A stretch of 7,274 nucleotides of DNA, taken from Atopobium sp. UBA2090 (GTDB taxonomy: Bacteria > Actinomycetota > Coriobacteriia > Coriobacteriales > Atopobiaceae). The position numbers and the translations under genes were made by a program. Of the stretch, positions 1-5,660 are shown piece after piece (position 1 is the stretch's first letter; the number at the start of each line of letters is the position of its first letter). The notes beneath the pieces are model-generated. The model saw only the letters and a list, made by a program, of their open reading frames with translations, did no database searches and was not told the origin of the DNA. The stretch covers positions 34,881 to 42,154 of the forward strand of contig DCZG01000164.1 of the NCBI GenBank assembly GCA_002331575.1, read 5' to 3'.

Positions 1-1
1 G

Positions 2-883
2 GCCATCTCCCTCGGGCACGACATCGGCCACACGCCCTTCGGTCACGCGGGGGAGCGCTTCCTCAACGACGTCTATCACGACCGCACGGGCAGGTGGTTC
101 TTCCACAACGTCCAGAGCGTCCGCGTCCTCGACGTCCTCGGAGGCCGCAACCTCTCGCTCCAGACGCTCGACGGCGTCATCTGCCACAACGGCGAGTTCG
201 AGCAGCAGGTCTTCGAGACGAGCGACCTCACGTCCTTCGACGGGTTCGACCGCATCGTCGAGTCCTGCTGGGAGGGCGGCGGCGCGGCCATCAAGCGCCT
301 GCGGCCCATGACGCTCGAGGGCTGCGTCGTGCGCGTCTCCGACATCATCGCCTACGTCGGGAAGGACCGCCAGGACGCCCTGCGCGCCGGCATCTGTGAC
401 GAGTCATCGTTCGACGACGGCCTCGGCGGCGCCTACAATGCCTGGGCGCTCGCGGCCTTCTCGGCCGATGTCATCGAGGGCAGCCTCGGCAAGGACCGCA
501 TCGAGATGAGCGAGGAGGGCTTCGCGGAGCTCTCCCGCGCCAAGCGCGAGAACTACGAGAGGATCTACGGTGCCGCCGAGGTCAACGGGGACTTCCCGTC
601 CGGCGTGCGCGAGCTCTTCGGCCTGCTCTACGACCACGAGCTCGAGGCGCTGGCCGCCGGTGACGAGCATTCGGCGATCTTCTGCCATCACGTGCAGCCC
701 GTCTCCCGCCACCTCGAGCCCTACGGCCGCAGCTACGACTGGGAGGCCGACCCCGATCGGACGGTCGTCGACTTTATCTCGTCCATGACCGACGACTACT
801 TCGTGTCGACCTGCGAGGCACTCTTCCCCGAGGCCAGGAGCCTCTTCCCGCAGCGGGGCTACTTCGAGGGCACGCGGGCGTAG
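2..883 (+). CDS. HD-domain dNTP triphosphohydrolase (dGTPase-like), 5'-truncated
   Basis: The frame is open from base 2 to the TAG at 881-883 and gives the last 293 residues; the N-terminus lies outside the window. Members of this family hydrolyse dGTP or other dNTPs to the nucleoside and tripolyphosphate, trimming nucleotide pools in the cytoplasm. The visible start contains the HD signature GHDIGHTPFGHAGE (visible residues 5-18), with the metal-binding His6-Asp7 pair. It is followed by HNVQSVR (35-41), typical of Dgt proteins, by a CHNGE segment (61-65), and by VSDIIAY (112-118), whose Asp114 would be the last metal ligand. The first metal-ligand His is missing because of the truncation. 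The C-terminal third has no motif I recognise. Substrate choice cannot be read from sequence, so a different HD phosphohydrolase specificity is possible. rarA follows 31 bp downstream, probably from its own promoter. Confidence 0.88.
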   Translation, partial: AISLGHDIGHTPFGHAGERFLNDVYHDRTGRWFFHNVQSVRVLDVLGGRNLSLQTLDGVICHNGEFEQQVFETSDLTSFDGFDRIVESCWEGGGAAIKRLRPMTLEGCVVRVSDIIAYVGKDRQDALRAGICDESSFDDGLGGAYNAWALAAFSADVIEGSLGKDRIEMSEEGFAELSRAKRENYERIYGAAEVNGDFPSGVRELFGLLYDHELEALAAGDEHSAIFCHHVQPVSRHLEPYGRSYDWEADPDRTVVDFISSMTDDYFVSTCEALFPEARSLFPQRGYFEGTRA

Positions 884-890
884 CCGCCCG
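875..890 (+). other. GC-rich hairpin over the dGTPase stop codon
   Basis: CGGGCG (875-880) and CGCCCG (885-890) form a perfect six-base-pair stem around the loop TAGC, which contains the stop codon of the dGTPase gene. No T-tract follows, so it is not a standard intrinsic terminator. It covers the area where a -35 element for the rarA promoter would fall. In DNA this GC-rich, a stem this short can occur by chance. Confidence 0.3.
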
Positions 891-901
891 GCGCCAAGGC
901 G

Positions 902-907
902 TACAAT
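902..907 (+). promoter_or_regulatory. -10 element TACAAT for a leaderless rarA transcript
   Basis: TACAAT differs from the consensus TATAAT by one base and stands out in a very GC-rich setting. It ends seven bases before the rarA ATG at 915, so transcription should start at or next to the A of the start codon. No clear -35 hexamer is seen 16-18 bp upstream (around 879-884, GC-rich). The nearest purine run, AAGG at 896-899, is 15 bases from the ATG, too far to act as a ribosome binding site. Leaderless genes with this TANNNT-to-ATG spacing are common in Actinobacteria. Confidence 0.55.
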
Positions 908-914
908 CGTTCGC

Positions 915-2270
915 ATGGACAACCTCTTCTCGGACATAGAGCGCTACAAGCGAAACGTCAACGCCCCGCTTGCCGTGCGCATGCGCCCACAGACCCTCGA
1001 GGGCTACGTGGGGCAGGCGCAGGCGGTGGGCGAGGGCTCGTGGCTGCGCAGGGCGATCGAGCATGACACGCTCTCGTCGGTCATCCTGTACGGTCCGGCC
1101 GGCACGGGCAAGACGACGCTCGCGCGCATCATCGCCAACACGACGCACGCCGAGTTCGTCGAGGTCTCGGCCATCACCGGCACGGTCAAGGACCTCCGCC
1201 GGGAGATCGAGGCCGCCGAGAGCCGCCTGCTCTCGACGGGCCGTCGCACGATTCTCTTCGTCGACGAGATTCACCGCTTCAACCGCTCGCAGCAGGACGC
1301 CCTGCTCCACGCCGTCGAGGACCGCACCGTCATCCTCGTCGGCGCCACGACCGAGAACCCGTACTTCGAGGTCAACTCCGCCCTCATCTCGCGGTCGCGG
1401 GTCGTCGAGCTCCAACCCCTCGACGACGGATCCGTGCGAACGCTGGTCCGCCGCGCCCTCGACGACCCCCACGGTCTCGCGGGGGCCTTCTCGCTCTCCG
1501 ACGAGGCGCTCGACACCATCGTCTCGCTTGCCGGCGGGGACGGCCGCGCCGCGCTCACGTCGCTCGAGCTCGCGAGCCAGATGGCCGACCCCAGCGACGC
1601 TACCTCCGAGCACCCCGTGACCATCACCGTCGACCATGTGCTCGAGGCGAACCCCCGGAGGGGCCTGCCCTACGACAAGTCCGGCGACATGCACTACGAC
1701 GTCATCTCCGCCTTCATCAAGTCGATGCGCGGCAGCGACCCCGACGCCACCCTCTACTGGCTCGCCCGGATGATCGACGCGGGGGAGGACCCCAAGTTCA
1801 TCGCCAGGCGCATCATGGTCCATGCCTCCGAGGACGTGGGCAACGCCGATCCCCAGGCGCTCCTCGTCGCCGAGGCTGCCTTCAGGAGCGCCGAGGTGAT
1901 CGGCTACCCCGAGTGCCGCATCAACCTCGCCCAGGCGGCGCTCTACGTGTGCCTCGCCCCCAAGTCGAACGCCGCCGAAGCGGGCATCGACGCCGCCCTC
2001 GCGGAGGTGCGCTCGGGTCCGCGTCGCGAGGTGCCGAGCTACCTGCGCGACCGCCACCGTCCCGGCTCGGACTCTTACGGCTCCTACCTCTACCCCCACG
2101 ACTACGCCGCTGGCTGGGTCGACCAGCGCTACCTTCCGGAGGGACTCGTGCGCGGGACCTTCTATCACGTGAGCCCGAGGGGCTGGGAGGCATGGCGCGA
2201 GGAGTCCATCGGACGCGAACGTGGCTCCTCGTGTGACAATACGGGCAAGGCCAGCCCACCGAACGGGTAG
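915..2270 (+). CDS. rarA: Replication-associated recombination protein A (RarA/MgsA), AAA+ ATPase
   Basis: This 451-residue protein has the usual RarA length and architecture. RarA is a cytoplasmic, tetrameric, clamp-loader-related ATPase that acts at stalled or gapped replication forks, in contact with SSB. The AAA+ core shows Walker A GPAGTGKTT (60-68), Walker B ILFVDEIH (113-120), sensor 1 GATTENP (143-149), an arginine-finger segment SRSR (159-162) and sensor 2 GDGRAAL (208-214). The family-specific C-terminal part follows: YDKSGDMHYDVISAFIKSMR (253-272), then RRIMVHASEDVG (298-309) and the closing YHVSPRGW (417-424). About 18 poorly conserved residues end the protein. The start at 915 is fixed by the family-typical N-terminus (MDNLFSDIE...APLAVRMRP). 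No Shine-Dalgarno sequence precedes it, and a -10 element lies just upstream, suggesting leaderless expression. The stop codon TAG at 2268-2270 overlaps a possible -10 for the next gene. Confidence 0.97.
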   Translation: MDNLFSDIERYKRNVNAPLAVRMRPQTLEGYVGQAQAVGEGSWLRRAIEHDTLSSVILYGPAGTGKTTLARIIANTTHAEFVEVSAITGTVKDLRREIEAAESRLLSTGRRTILFVDEIHRFNRSQQDALLHAVEDRTVILVGATTENPYFEVNSALISRSRVVELQPLDDGSVRTLVRRALDDPHGLAGAFSLSDEALDTIVSLAGGDGRAALTSLELASQMADPSDATSEHPVTITVDHVLEANPRRGLPYDKSGDMHYDVISAFIKSMRGSDPDATLYWLARMIDAGEDPKFIARRIMVHASEDVGNADPQALLVAEAAFRSAEVIGYPECRINLAQAALYVCLAPKSNAAEAGIDAALAEVRSGPRREVPSYLRDRHRPGSDSYGSYLYPHDYAAGWVDQRYLPEGLVRGTFYHVSPRGWEAWREESIGRERGSSCDNTGKASPPNG

Positions 2271-2273
2271 AAT
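2268..2273 (+). promoter_or_regulatory. Possible -10 element TAGAAT upstream of the DUF948-sigma block
   Basis: TAGAAT overlaps the rarA stop codon and matches TATAAT at five of six positions, in GC-rich surroundings. Transcription would start near 2280, leaving a leader of about 75 bases before the DUF948 gene. No good -35 sits at 16-18 bp; the nearest resemblance, GTGACA at 2233-2238, is 29 bp away. The local GGGTAG (2265-2270) resembles the SigB/SigF -10 consensus GGGTAT at five positions. However, no GTTT-type -35 is found at the expected distance, so autoregulation by the sigma factor is not supported. Confidence 0.3.
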
Positions 2274-2301
2274 GGACTCGTCTCCGGCGCACGAGATCCA
2301 T
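2272..2301 (+). other. Imperfect 10-bp hairpin after rarA
   Basis: ATGGACTCGT (2272-2281) pairs with ACGAG-A-TCCAT (2291-2301) through ten base pairs, with one bulged A at 2296 and a nine-base loop. It begins one base after the rarA stop region. No run of T follows, so a classical intrinsic terminator is unlikely. It could be a 3' stabilising structure of the rarA mRNA, or part of the leader of the next transcript if that starts further upstream than the TAGAAT predicts. Confidence 0.4.
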
Positions 2302-2356
2302 CGGCGTCGCGTGAGTTCTGTCACTGTCAGCCGGGTCCCCAAGGGAGGGGCGCAAG

Positions 2357-2935
2357 ATGGACATTATGAGTCTGGGCGTCAAGGACATCGCCCTGATCGT
2401 GTTGCTTCTGGTCGCGATATGGGCCGTCATCGAGCTGGCACTCACCGTGCGCTCCGCTCGCAAGTCCATCGACGAGGTCGTGACCTCGGCAAACGAGACC
2501 ATCGCCCAGGTTCAGCCCGTGATTGCCAAGGTCGACGGCATGGCCGACGAGCTCGATCCCGCCGTCAAGCAGATTCCCGGCATGCTCGAGAAGACGACGG
2601 GGACCATCGACTCCGCCACGGCGACGCTCGACAACCTCAACTCGATTCTCGGGGACGTGGGCACCGTCACCAGCACGGCCTCCAACGTCACCGCCACGGT
2701 GAGCAGCGCCGCCACCTCCGCCGTCTCCGGCGTGGTGGGCGCCATCTCGAGGGTGGCCGGCCACGGCACGTCGCAGGACCAGCAGCACCAGCTCGAGGGG
2801 TCAGAGGAGACGCCCAAGGTCGCAGAGGCCTCCGAGGCGACCGAGGCAGAGCCGAAGCCCTCAAAGTACTTCGTCTACGAGTCCGTCAAGGCTGCCACCG
2901 CCGAGAAGGACGAGAAGACCGGAGAGGGCGAGTAG
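2357..2935 (+). CDS. DUF948 (YtxG-like) membrane-anchored protein
   Basis: The product has 192 residues, with one N-terminal membrane segment at about 11-30 (IALIVLLLVAIWAVIELALT). Arg32, Arg35 and Lys36 follow, suggesting a cytoplasmic C-terminal part by the positive-inside rule. Residues 31-100 are heptad-like and polar, as expected of the helical DUF948 region. Residues 101-135 are rich in Ala, Ser, Thr and Val, and 147-192 form an acidic Glu/Ala/Lys tail that is probably disordered. The biochemical role of the family is not established; Bacillus subtilis YtxG is a general-stress protein. A strong Shine-Dalgarno, GGGAGG (2343-2348), lies eight bases before the ATG at 2357; an in-frame ATG at 2366 is less well spaced. 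The gene is first in a tight block with an anti-sigma factor (gap of three bases) and a SigB-type sigma factor. A stress-related or regulatory role is inferred from that position only. Confidence 0.8.
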   Translation: MDIMSLGVKDIALIVLLLVAIWAVIELALTVRSARKSIDEVVTSANETIAQVQPVIAKVDGMADELDPAVKQIPGMLEKTTGTIDSATATLDNLNSILGDVGTVTSTASNVTATVSSAATSAVSGVVGAISRVAGHGTSQDQQHQLEGSEETPKVAEASEATEAEPKPSKYFVYESVKAATAEKDEKTGEGE

Positions 2936-2938
2936 GGG
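2934..2938 (+). promoter_or_regulatory. Ribosome binding site of the anti-sigma gene
   Basis: AGGGG overlaps the TAG stop of the DUF948 gene and touches the first candidate ATG (2939). It sits six bases before a second in-frame ATG at 2945, which may be the true start. A second purine run, GGAGAGGG (2921-2928), is ten bases before 2939 and could serve the first ATG. The two starts differ by only two residues. Confidence 0.45.
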
Positions 2939-3322
2939 ATGACGATGCCAGAGAGAAACGTCACCCTGTGCGTGCCCGCCGAGGCGCCCTTCGCACGCTC
3001 CGTCCGCATGATGGCGGCCAACCTCGCCGTCTGCTTCGACATGAGCGTCGATGACGTCGAGGATGTTCGCATGGCTGCCGAGGAGGGCTTCGTCTACTCC
3101 TGTGCCACGCGCCCTGACATGTGCCGCATCGTCTTCGGTCATGACGGCGACGCCATGACCATGGACTTCTCGCTCGGGGACTCGTTTCCGGGCGAGGACG
3201 AGCTCGGGGGAGACGCCCAGTCGCTCGACCTCGCCGAGCTGCTCCTCTCAGCCGTGTGCGACGATTACGGCGTCTCGGAGGATGGCACCGCCCTGCATCT
3301 CGTCAAGAGGACGGGCGCATAG
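2939..3322 (+). CDS. RsbW/SpoIIAB-like anti-sigma factor with degenerate ATP site
   Basis: This 127-residue protein fits the small HATPase_c_2 (Bergerat fold) anti-sigma family, which binds and silences SigB/SigF-type sigma factors and normally phosphorylates an RsbV-type antagonist. By-eye comparison with B. subtilis RsbW recalled from memory aligns VEDVRMAAEEGFVY (40-53) with the N-box helix, SLGDSF (78-83) with the G1 box and LDLAELLLSAV (96-106) with the G2 region; the end GTALHLVKR (116-124) also fits. The N-box Glu (E49) is kept. The Asn that binds Mg-ATP is Tyr53, the G1 Asp is Ser78, and the G2 glycines are Gln94, Ser95 and Asp97. ATP binding and kinase activity are therefore doubtful. 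The fold assignment rests on length, the aligned stretches and the adjacent sigma gene, which starts at the base after its stop. The start may instead be at 2945. Confidence 0.75.
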   Translation: MTMPERNVTLCVPAEAPFARSVRMMAANLAVCFDMSVDDVEDVRMAAEEGFVYSCATRPDMCRIVFGHDGDAMTMDFSLGDSFPGEDELGGDAQSLDLAELLLSAVCDDYGVSEDGTALHLVKRTGA

Positions 3323-4144
3323 ATGGCGACTCCCGAGACCGGCGGGGCGACCCGACGCATGCTCAGGCGCGCTCCCAAGGGGAAGGCCGTCTGGGACAAG
3401 GAGCGCACGCGCGAACTCTTCCGCGAGTACAAGGAGACGGGCGATCCCGAGGTGAGGGACCAGCTCATCATGAGCCATCTCAACCTCGTGCGCTTCCTCG
3501 CATCCAAGTTCAAGAACAGGGGAGAGCCGCTCGACGACCTCATCCAGGTGGGCACGATCGGCCTCATCAAGGCGATCGACCGCTTCGATCCCAGCCGAGG
3601 GCTCGAGTTCACCACCTATGCCACGCCCACGATCATGGGCGAGATCAAGCGCCACTTCCGTGACAAGGGCTGGTCGGTGCGCGTGCCGCGTCGCCTTCAG
3701 GAGCTCTCCGCCAAGGTGAACCAGACGACCGACGAGCTCACCAACGAGCTCTCGCGCAGCCCCTCGGTCGACGAGATCGCGACGAAGCTCGGCGTGAGCG
3801 TCGACGAGGTCCTCGAGGCCATGGAGTCCTCGAGCGCCTACAGCTCGGTGCCGCTCGAGGGGGGCTCGTCGACCGATGACGACGAGGCGCCCTCGGTTCT
3901 CGACCACTACGTCACCGAGGACGCCGACCTCGCGGGTTCCGACGACCGCATCGCCCTCGAGGAGGCCATCCACGACTTCTCCCCGCGCGAGCAGGAGGTC
4001 ATTCGCATGCGTTTCGTCGACGGTCTCACCCAGGTGGAGATCGCCGACAAGCTCGGGATCTCCCAGGTTCAGGTCTCGAGGCTGCTGCGGCGCACGCTCA
4101 AGCGCGTGCAGGAGAAGATCGACCCTGACGGCGAGATGCACTAG
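3323..4144 (+). CDS. SigB/SigF/SigG-family RNA polymerase sigma factor
   Basis: This 273-residue group 3 sigma factor directs RNA polymerase to alternative, typically stress-response, promoters. Region 2 spans about 27-115 and includes DDLIQVGTIGLIKAIDRFDP (71-90), the core-binding and -10-recognition part, and TTYATPTIMGEIKRHFRDKG (97-116). VRVPRRLQEL (119-128) is characteristic of the SigB/SigF/SigG subfamily and opens region 3. An acidic linker (about 183-201) leads to region 4, with SPREQEVIRMRFVDG (220-234) and the -35-reading helix-turn-helix LTQVEIADKLGISQVQVSRL (235-254). There is no region 1.1. The ATG follows the anti-sigma stop directly (TAGATG, 3320-3325), and its likely Shine-Dalgarno AGAGGA (3306-3311) lies inside the anti-sigma gene, so the two are probably translationally coupled and made in a fixed ratio. 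Whether it is the ortholog of sigB or sigF cannot be settled here. Confidence 0.95.
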   Translation: MATPETGGATRRMLRRAPKGKAVWDKERTRELFREYKETGDPEVRDQLIMSHLNLVRFLASKFKNRGEPLDDLIQVGTIGLIKAIDRFDPSRGLEFTTYATPTIMGEIKRHFRDKGWSVRVPRRLQELSAKVNQTTDELTNELSRSPSVDEIATKLGVSVDEVLEAMESSSAYSSVPLEGGSSTDDDEAPSVLDHYVTEDADLAGSDDRIALEEAIHDFSPREQEVIRMRFVDGLTQVEIADKLGISQVQVSRLLRRTLKRVQEKIDPDGEMH

Positions 4145-4161
4145 CGGCCGGGGGAGGGCGC

Positions 4162-5607
4162 ATGCGGGACGACCCAGGGACATCCGAGAGCGATGACGGC
4201 AGCGCCAAATGGCGCCGTCGCGCCGTCGTGGCGTGGGCCATCATCGGCATCATCGGTGTCTTCCTTCTCGCCGTCCGGGGTCTCATGCTCGTCGGCCCGG
4301 CCGTGGAGCTCCTGCTCGTCGGCGGCATCGTCGGCTATATCTGCAGCCCCATCACCAACAGGCTCGAGGACCGCGGCATGAGCCGCGCCCTCGCCGCCTT
4401 TATTGCCCTCTTCGTGGTCATCCTCGTGCTCACCGTGACCCTCGTGGTGTTCGGGAGCCCCTTCGTCGAGCAGACCATCACCGTGCTTCGCAACGTGCCG
4501 ACCTACGTCGCTCAGTTCCGTGGCTACCTGACGAGCTTCTGGGCCAGCTACGGCTCCACCGACAACGCTGATCTTCAGACCAGCGTCAACTCGGTCGTGA
4601 GCTCGCTCTCCTCGGTGGGAACTGACCTCGCCTCCACCACCGCGCGTCAGCTGAGCACCAACATCATGGAGAACCTCCTTGGCACGGTGAGCGATCTCAT
4701 CAACTTCTTCCTCGGCCTCGTGCTCGCCTACTGGCTCGCCAAGGACTACCCGATCATCGTGCGCGAGCTCTGCACCATCGCCGGTCCGCGCCACTCCGAC
4801 CAGATGACGCTCATGTTCGCCGTCATGAGCCGCTCCATGGGCGGCTATATGCGCGGCCAGCTCATCACGTCCATCGCCAACGCGGTCATGGCGTTCGTCG
4901 GCTGCGCGCTCATCGGGCACCCGTACGCGGGTCTCGTGGGGACCACGACGTTCATCATGCACTTCATTCCCGTCATCGGTCCCTTCTTCTCTGCGCTCCT
5001 GGCGACGGTGCTCGCGCTCGCCGTGAACCCCTCCATGGCGCTGTGGGCGCTCGTGATCATGATCGTCTCCACCAATGTGGCCGACAACCTCCTGTCGCCC
5101 CTCGTCATGCAGTCGGCCGTCAAGGTCCATCCCGCGCTCACCCTCGTGGGGATCGTCTTCGGGAGTTCCCTCGGCGGCATCCCCGGCATGGTGCTCGCCA
5201 TTCCGCTCACCGCCGCGGTGCGTGGCGTCTTCGTCTACTTCTTCGAGGAGCACACTGCCCGCCAGCTCGTCTCCTATGACGGTGCCTTCTTCCGGAGCAC
5301 CCCCTTTCACGATGCGAACGGCAACATCCAGCCAACCTATGACGCCCTCGACGACGACAAGTTCTTCGAGAGCACTCGCCTGGTGTCGGGCGAGCATGCC
5401 ACGCGGGTCAAGCGAGACGCGCGTCCGGCGGGCATGCGCAGCACCATGGCCGAGCGCATGGGTGCAAGGGCGGAGGCCTTCGCCACGCACCGCGCGAGCG
5501 AGAGGGCCCATGCGCAGGAGTTGCGGAACAATGCAGGGCCTGGCGCGTCCCCGACGCAGCCGGACGACGGTGCGCTAGACTCTCAACGGAACAAACCGTC
5601 CCGCTAG
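4162..5607 (+). CDS. AI-2E family transporter (PerM/YrrI-like membrane protein)
   Basis: This 481-residue integral membrane protein belongs to the AI-2E exporter-like superfamily (formerly UPF0118). Members include putative autoinducer-2 exporters and Na+/H+ antiporters, so the substrate is open. Membrane segments fall at about 21-39, 44-62 and 76-98. A long polar loop (99-172) follows, then 173-193, and a C-terminal cluster between about 234 and 361 with the family-type stretches FIMHFIPVIGPFFSALLA (264-281), DNLLSPLVM (308-316) and GGIPGMVLAIPL (338-349). An unusually long hydrophilic tail, roughly 363-481, is basic towards the end (RKD/RAEA/HRASER patches) and probably cytoplasmic. GGGAGG (4152-4157) lies four bases before the ATG. 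The 17-bp gap to the sigma gene suggests shared transcription. The neighbouring alaS matches B. subtilis yrrI-alaS order, which favours orthology by position. Confidence 0.9.
   Translation: MRDDPGTSESDDGSAKWRRRAVVAWAIIGIIGVFLLAVRGLMLVGPAVELLLVGGIVGYICSPITNRLEDRGMSRALAAFIALFVVILVLTVTLVVFGSPFVEQTITVLRNVPTYVAQFRGYLTSFWASYGSTDNADLQTSVNSVVSSLSSVGTDLASTTARQLSTNIMENLLGTVSDLINFFLGLVLAYWLAKDYPIIVRELCTIAGPRHSDQMTLMFAVMSRSMGGYMRGQLITSIANAVMAFVGCALIGHPYAGLVGTTTFIMHFIPVIGPFFSALLATVLALAVNPSMALWALVIMIVSTNVADNLLSPLVMQSAVKVHPALTLVGIVFGSSLGGIPGMVLAIPLTAAVRGVFVYFFEEHTARQLVSYDGAFFRSTPFHDANGNIQPTYDALDDDKFFESTRLVSGEHATRVKRDARPAGMRSTMAERMGARAEAFATHRASERAHAQELRNNAGPGASPTQPDDGALDSQRNKPSR
5576..5581 (+). promoter_or_regulatory. 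Possible -10 element TAGACT for alaS
   Basis: TAGACT lies inside the last codons of the transporter gene and keeps the TA...T pattern. Its start point would be near 5588, giving alaS a leader of about 70 bases. No convincing -35 is present 16-18 bp upstream. A second AT-rich spot, ATATAC (5622-5627), is an alternative with a much shorter leader. alaS could also be read through from the upstream genes. Confidence 0.25.
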
Positions 5608-5652
5608 CAGCGCACGGAACCATATACCAGCCCCACGCACATCGACGTATGA

Positions 5653-5656
5653 GGAG
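5653..5656 (+). promoter_or_regulatory. Ribosome binding site deciding the alaS start
   Basis: GAGGAG (5651-5656) with core GGAG sits four bases before the ATG at 5661. An in-frame ATG at 5649-5651 overlaps this site and would add only four residues, and a later in-frame ATG at 5685 has no purine-rich sequence before it. The 5661 start is therefore preferred. Confidence 0.7.
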
Positions 5657-5660
5657 AACC

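Noticed and set aside
2265..2270. SigB-type autoregulatory promoter (GGGTAG)
   Set aside because: The -10 half resembles GGGTAT, but no GTTT-like -35 lies 13-17 bases upstream, so one degenerate half-site is not enough.
774..2342. 522-codon open frame on the minus strand across rarA
   Set aside because: It mirrors a clearly conserved rarA gene. Such long antisense frames arise in GC-rich DNA with strong third-position bias, and the product is a low-complexity Arg/Val/Gly/Glu sequence with no motif.
2221..3054. 277-codon plus-strand frame covering the DUF948 gene
   Set aside because: It overlaps two supported genes in another frame. Its Arg/Gly/His-rich content is a frameshift shadow, and it lacks a proper start site.
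4141..5511. 456-codon open frame on the minus strand across the transporter gene
   Set aside because: The product is a His/Asp/Glu/Gly-rich repetitive sequence typical of the complement of a membrane-protein gene in GC-rich DNA.
4162..5607. Quorum-sensing (autoinducer-2) function for the AI-2E family gene
   Set aside because: The family name does not establish substrate. No luxS or AI-2 gene is nearby, and members also act as ion antiporters.
5608..5660. T-box or other riboswitch upstream of alaS
   Set aside because: Only 53 bases separate the genes, far too short for a T-box. No specifier stem or terminator/antiterminator pair is seen; the best stem is four base pairs (5586-5589 with 5596-5599).
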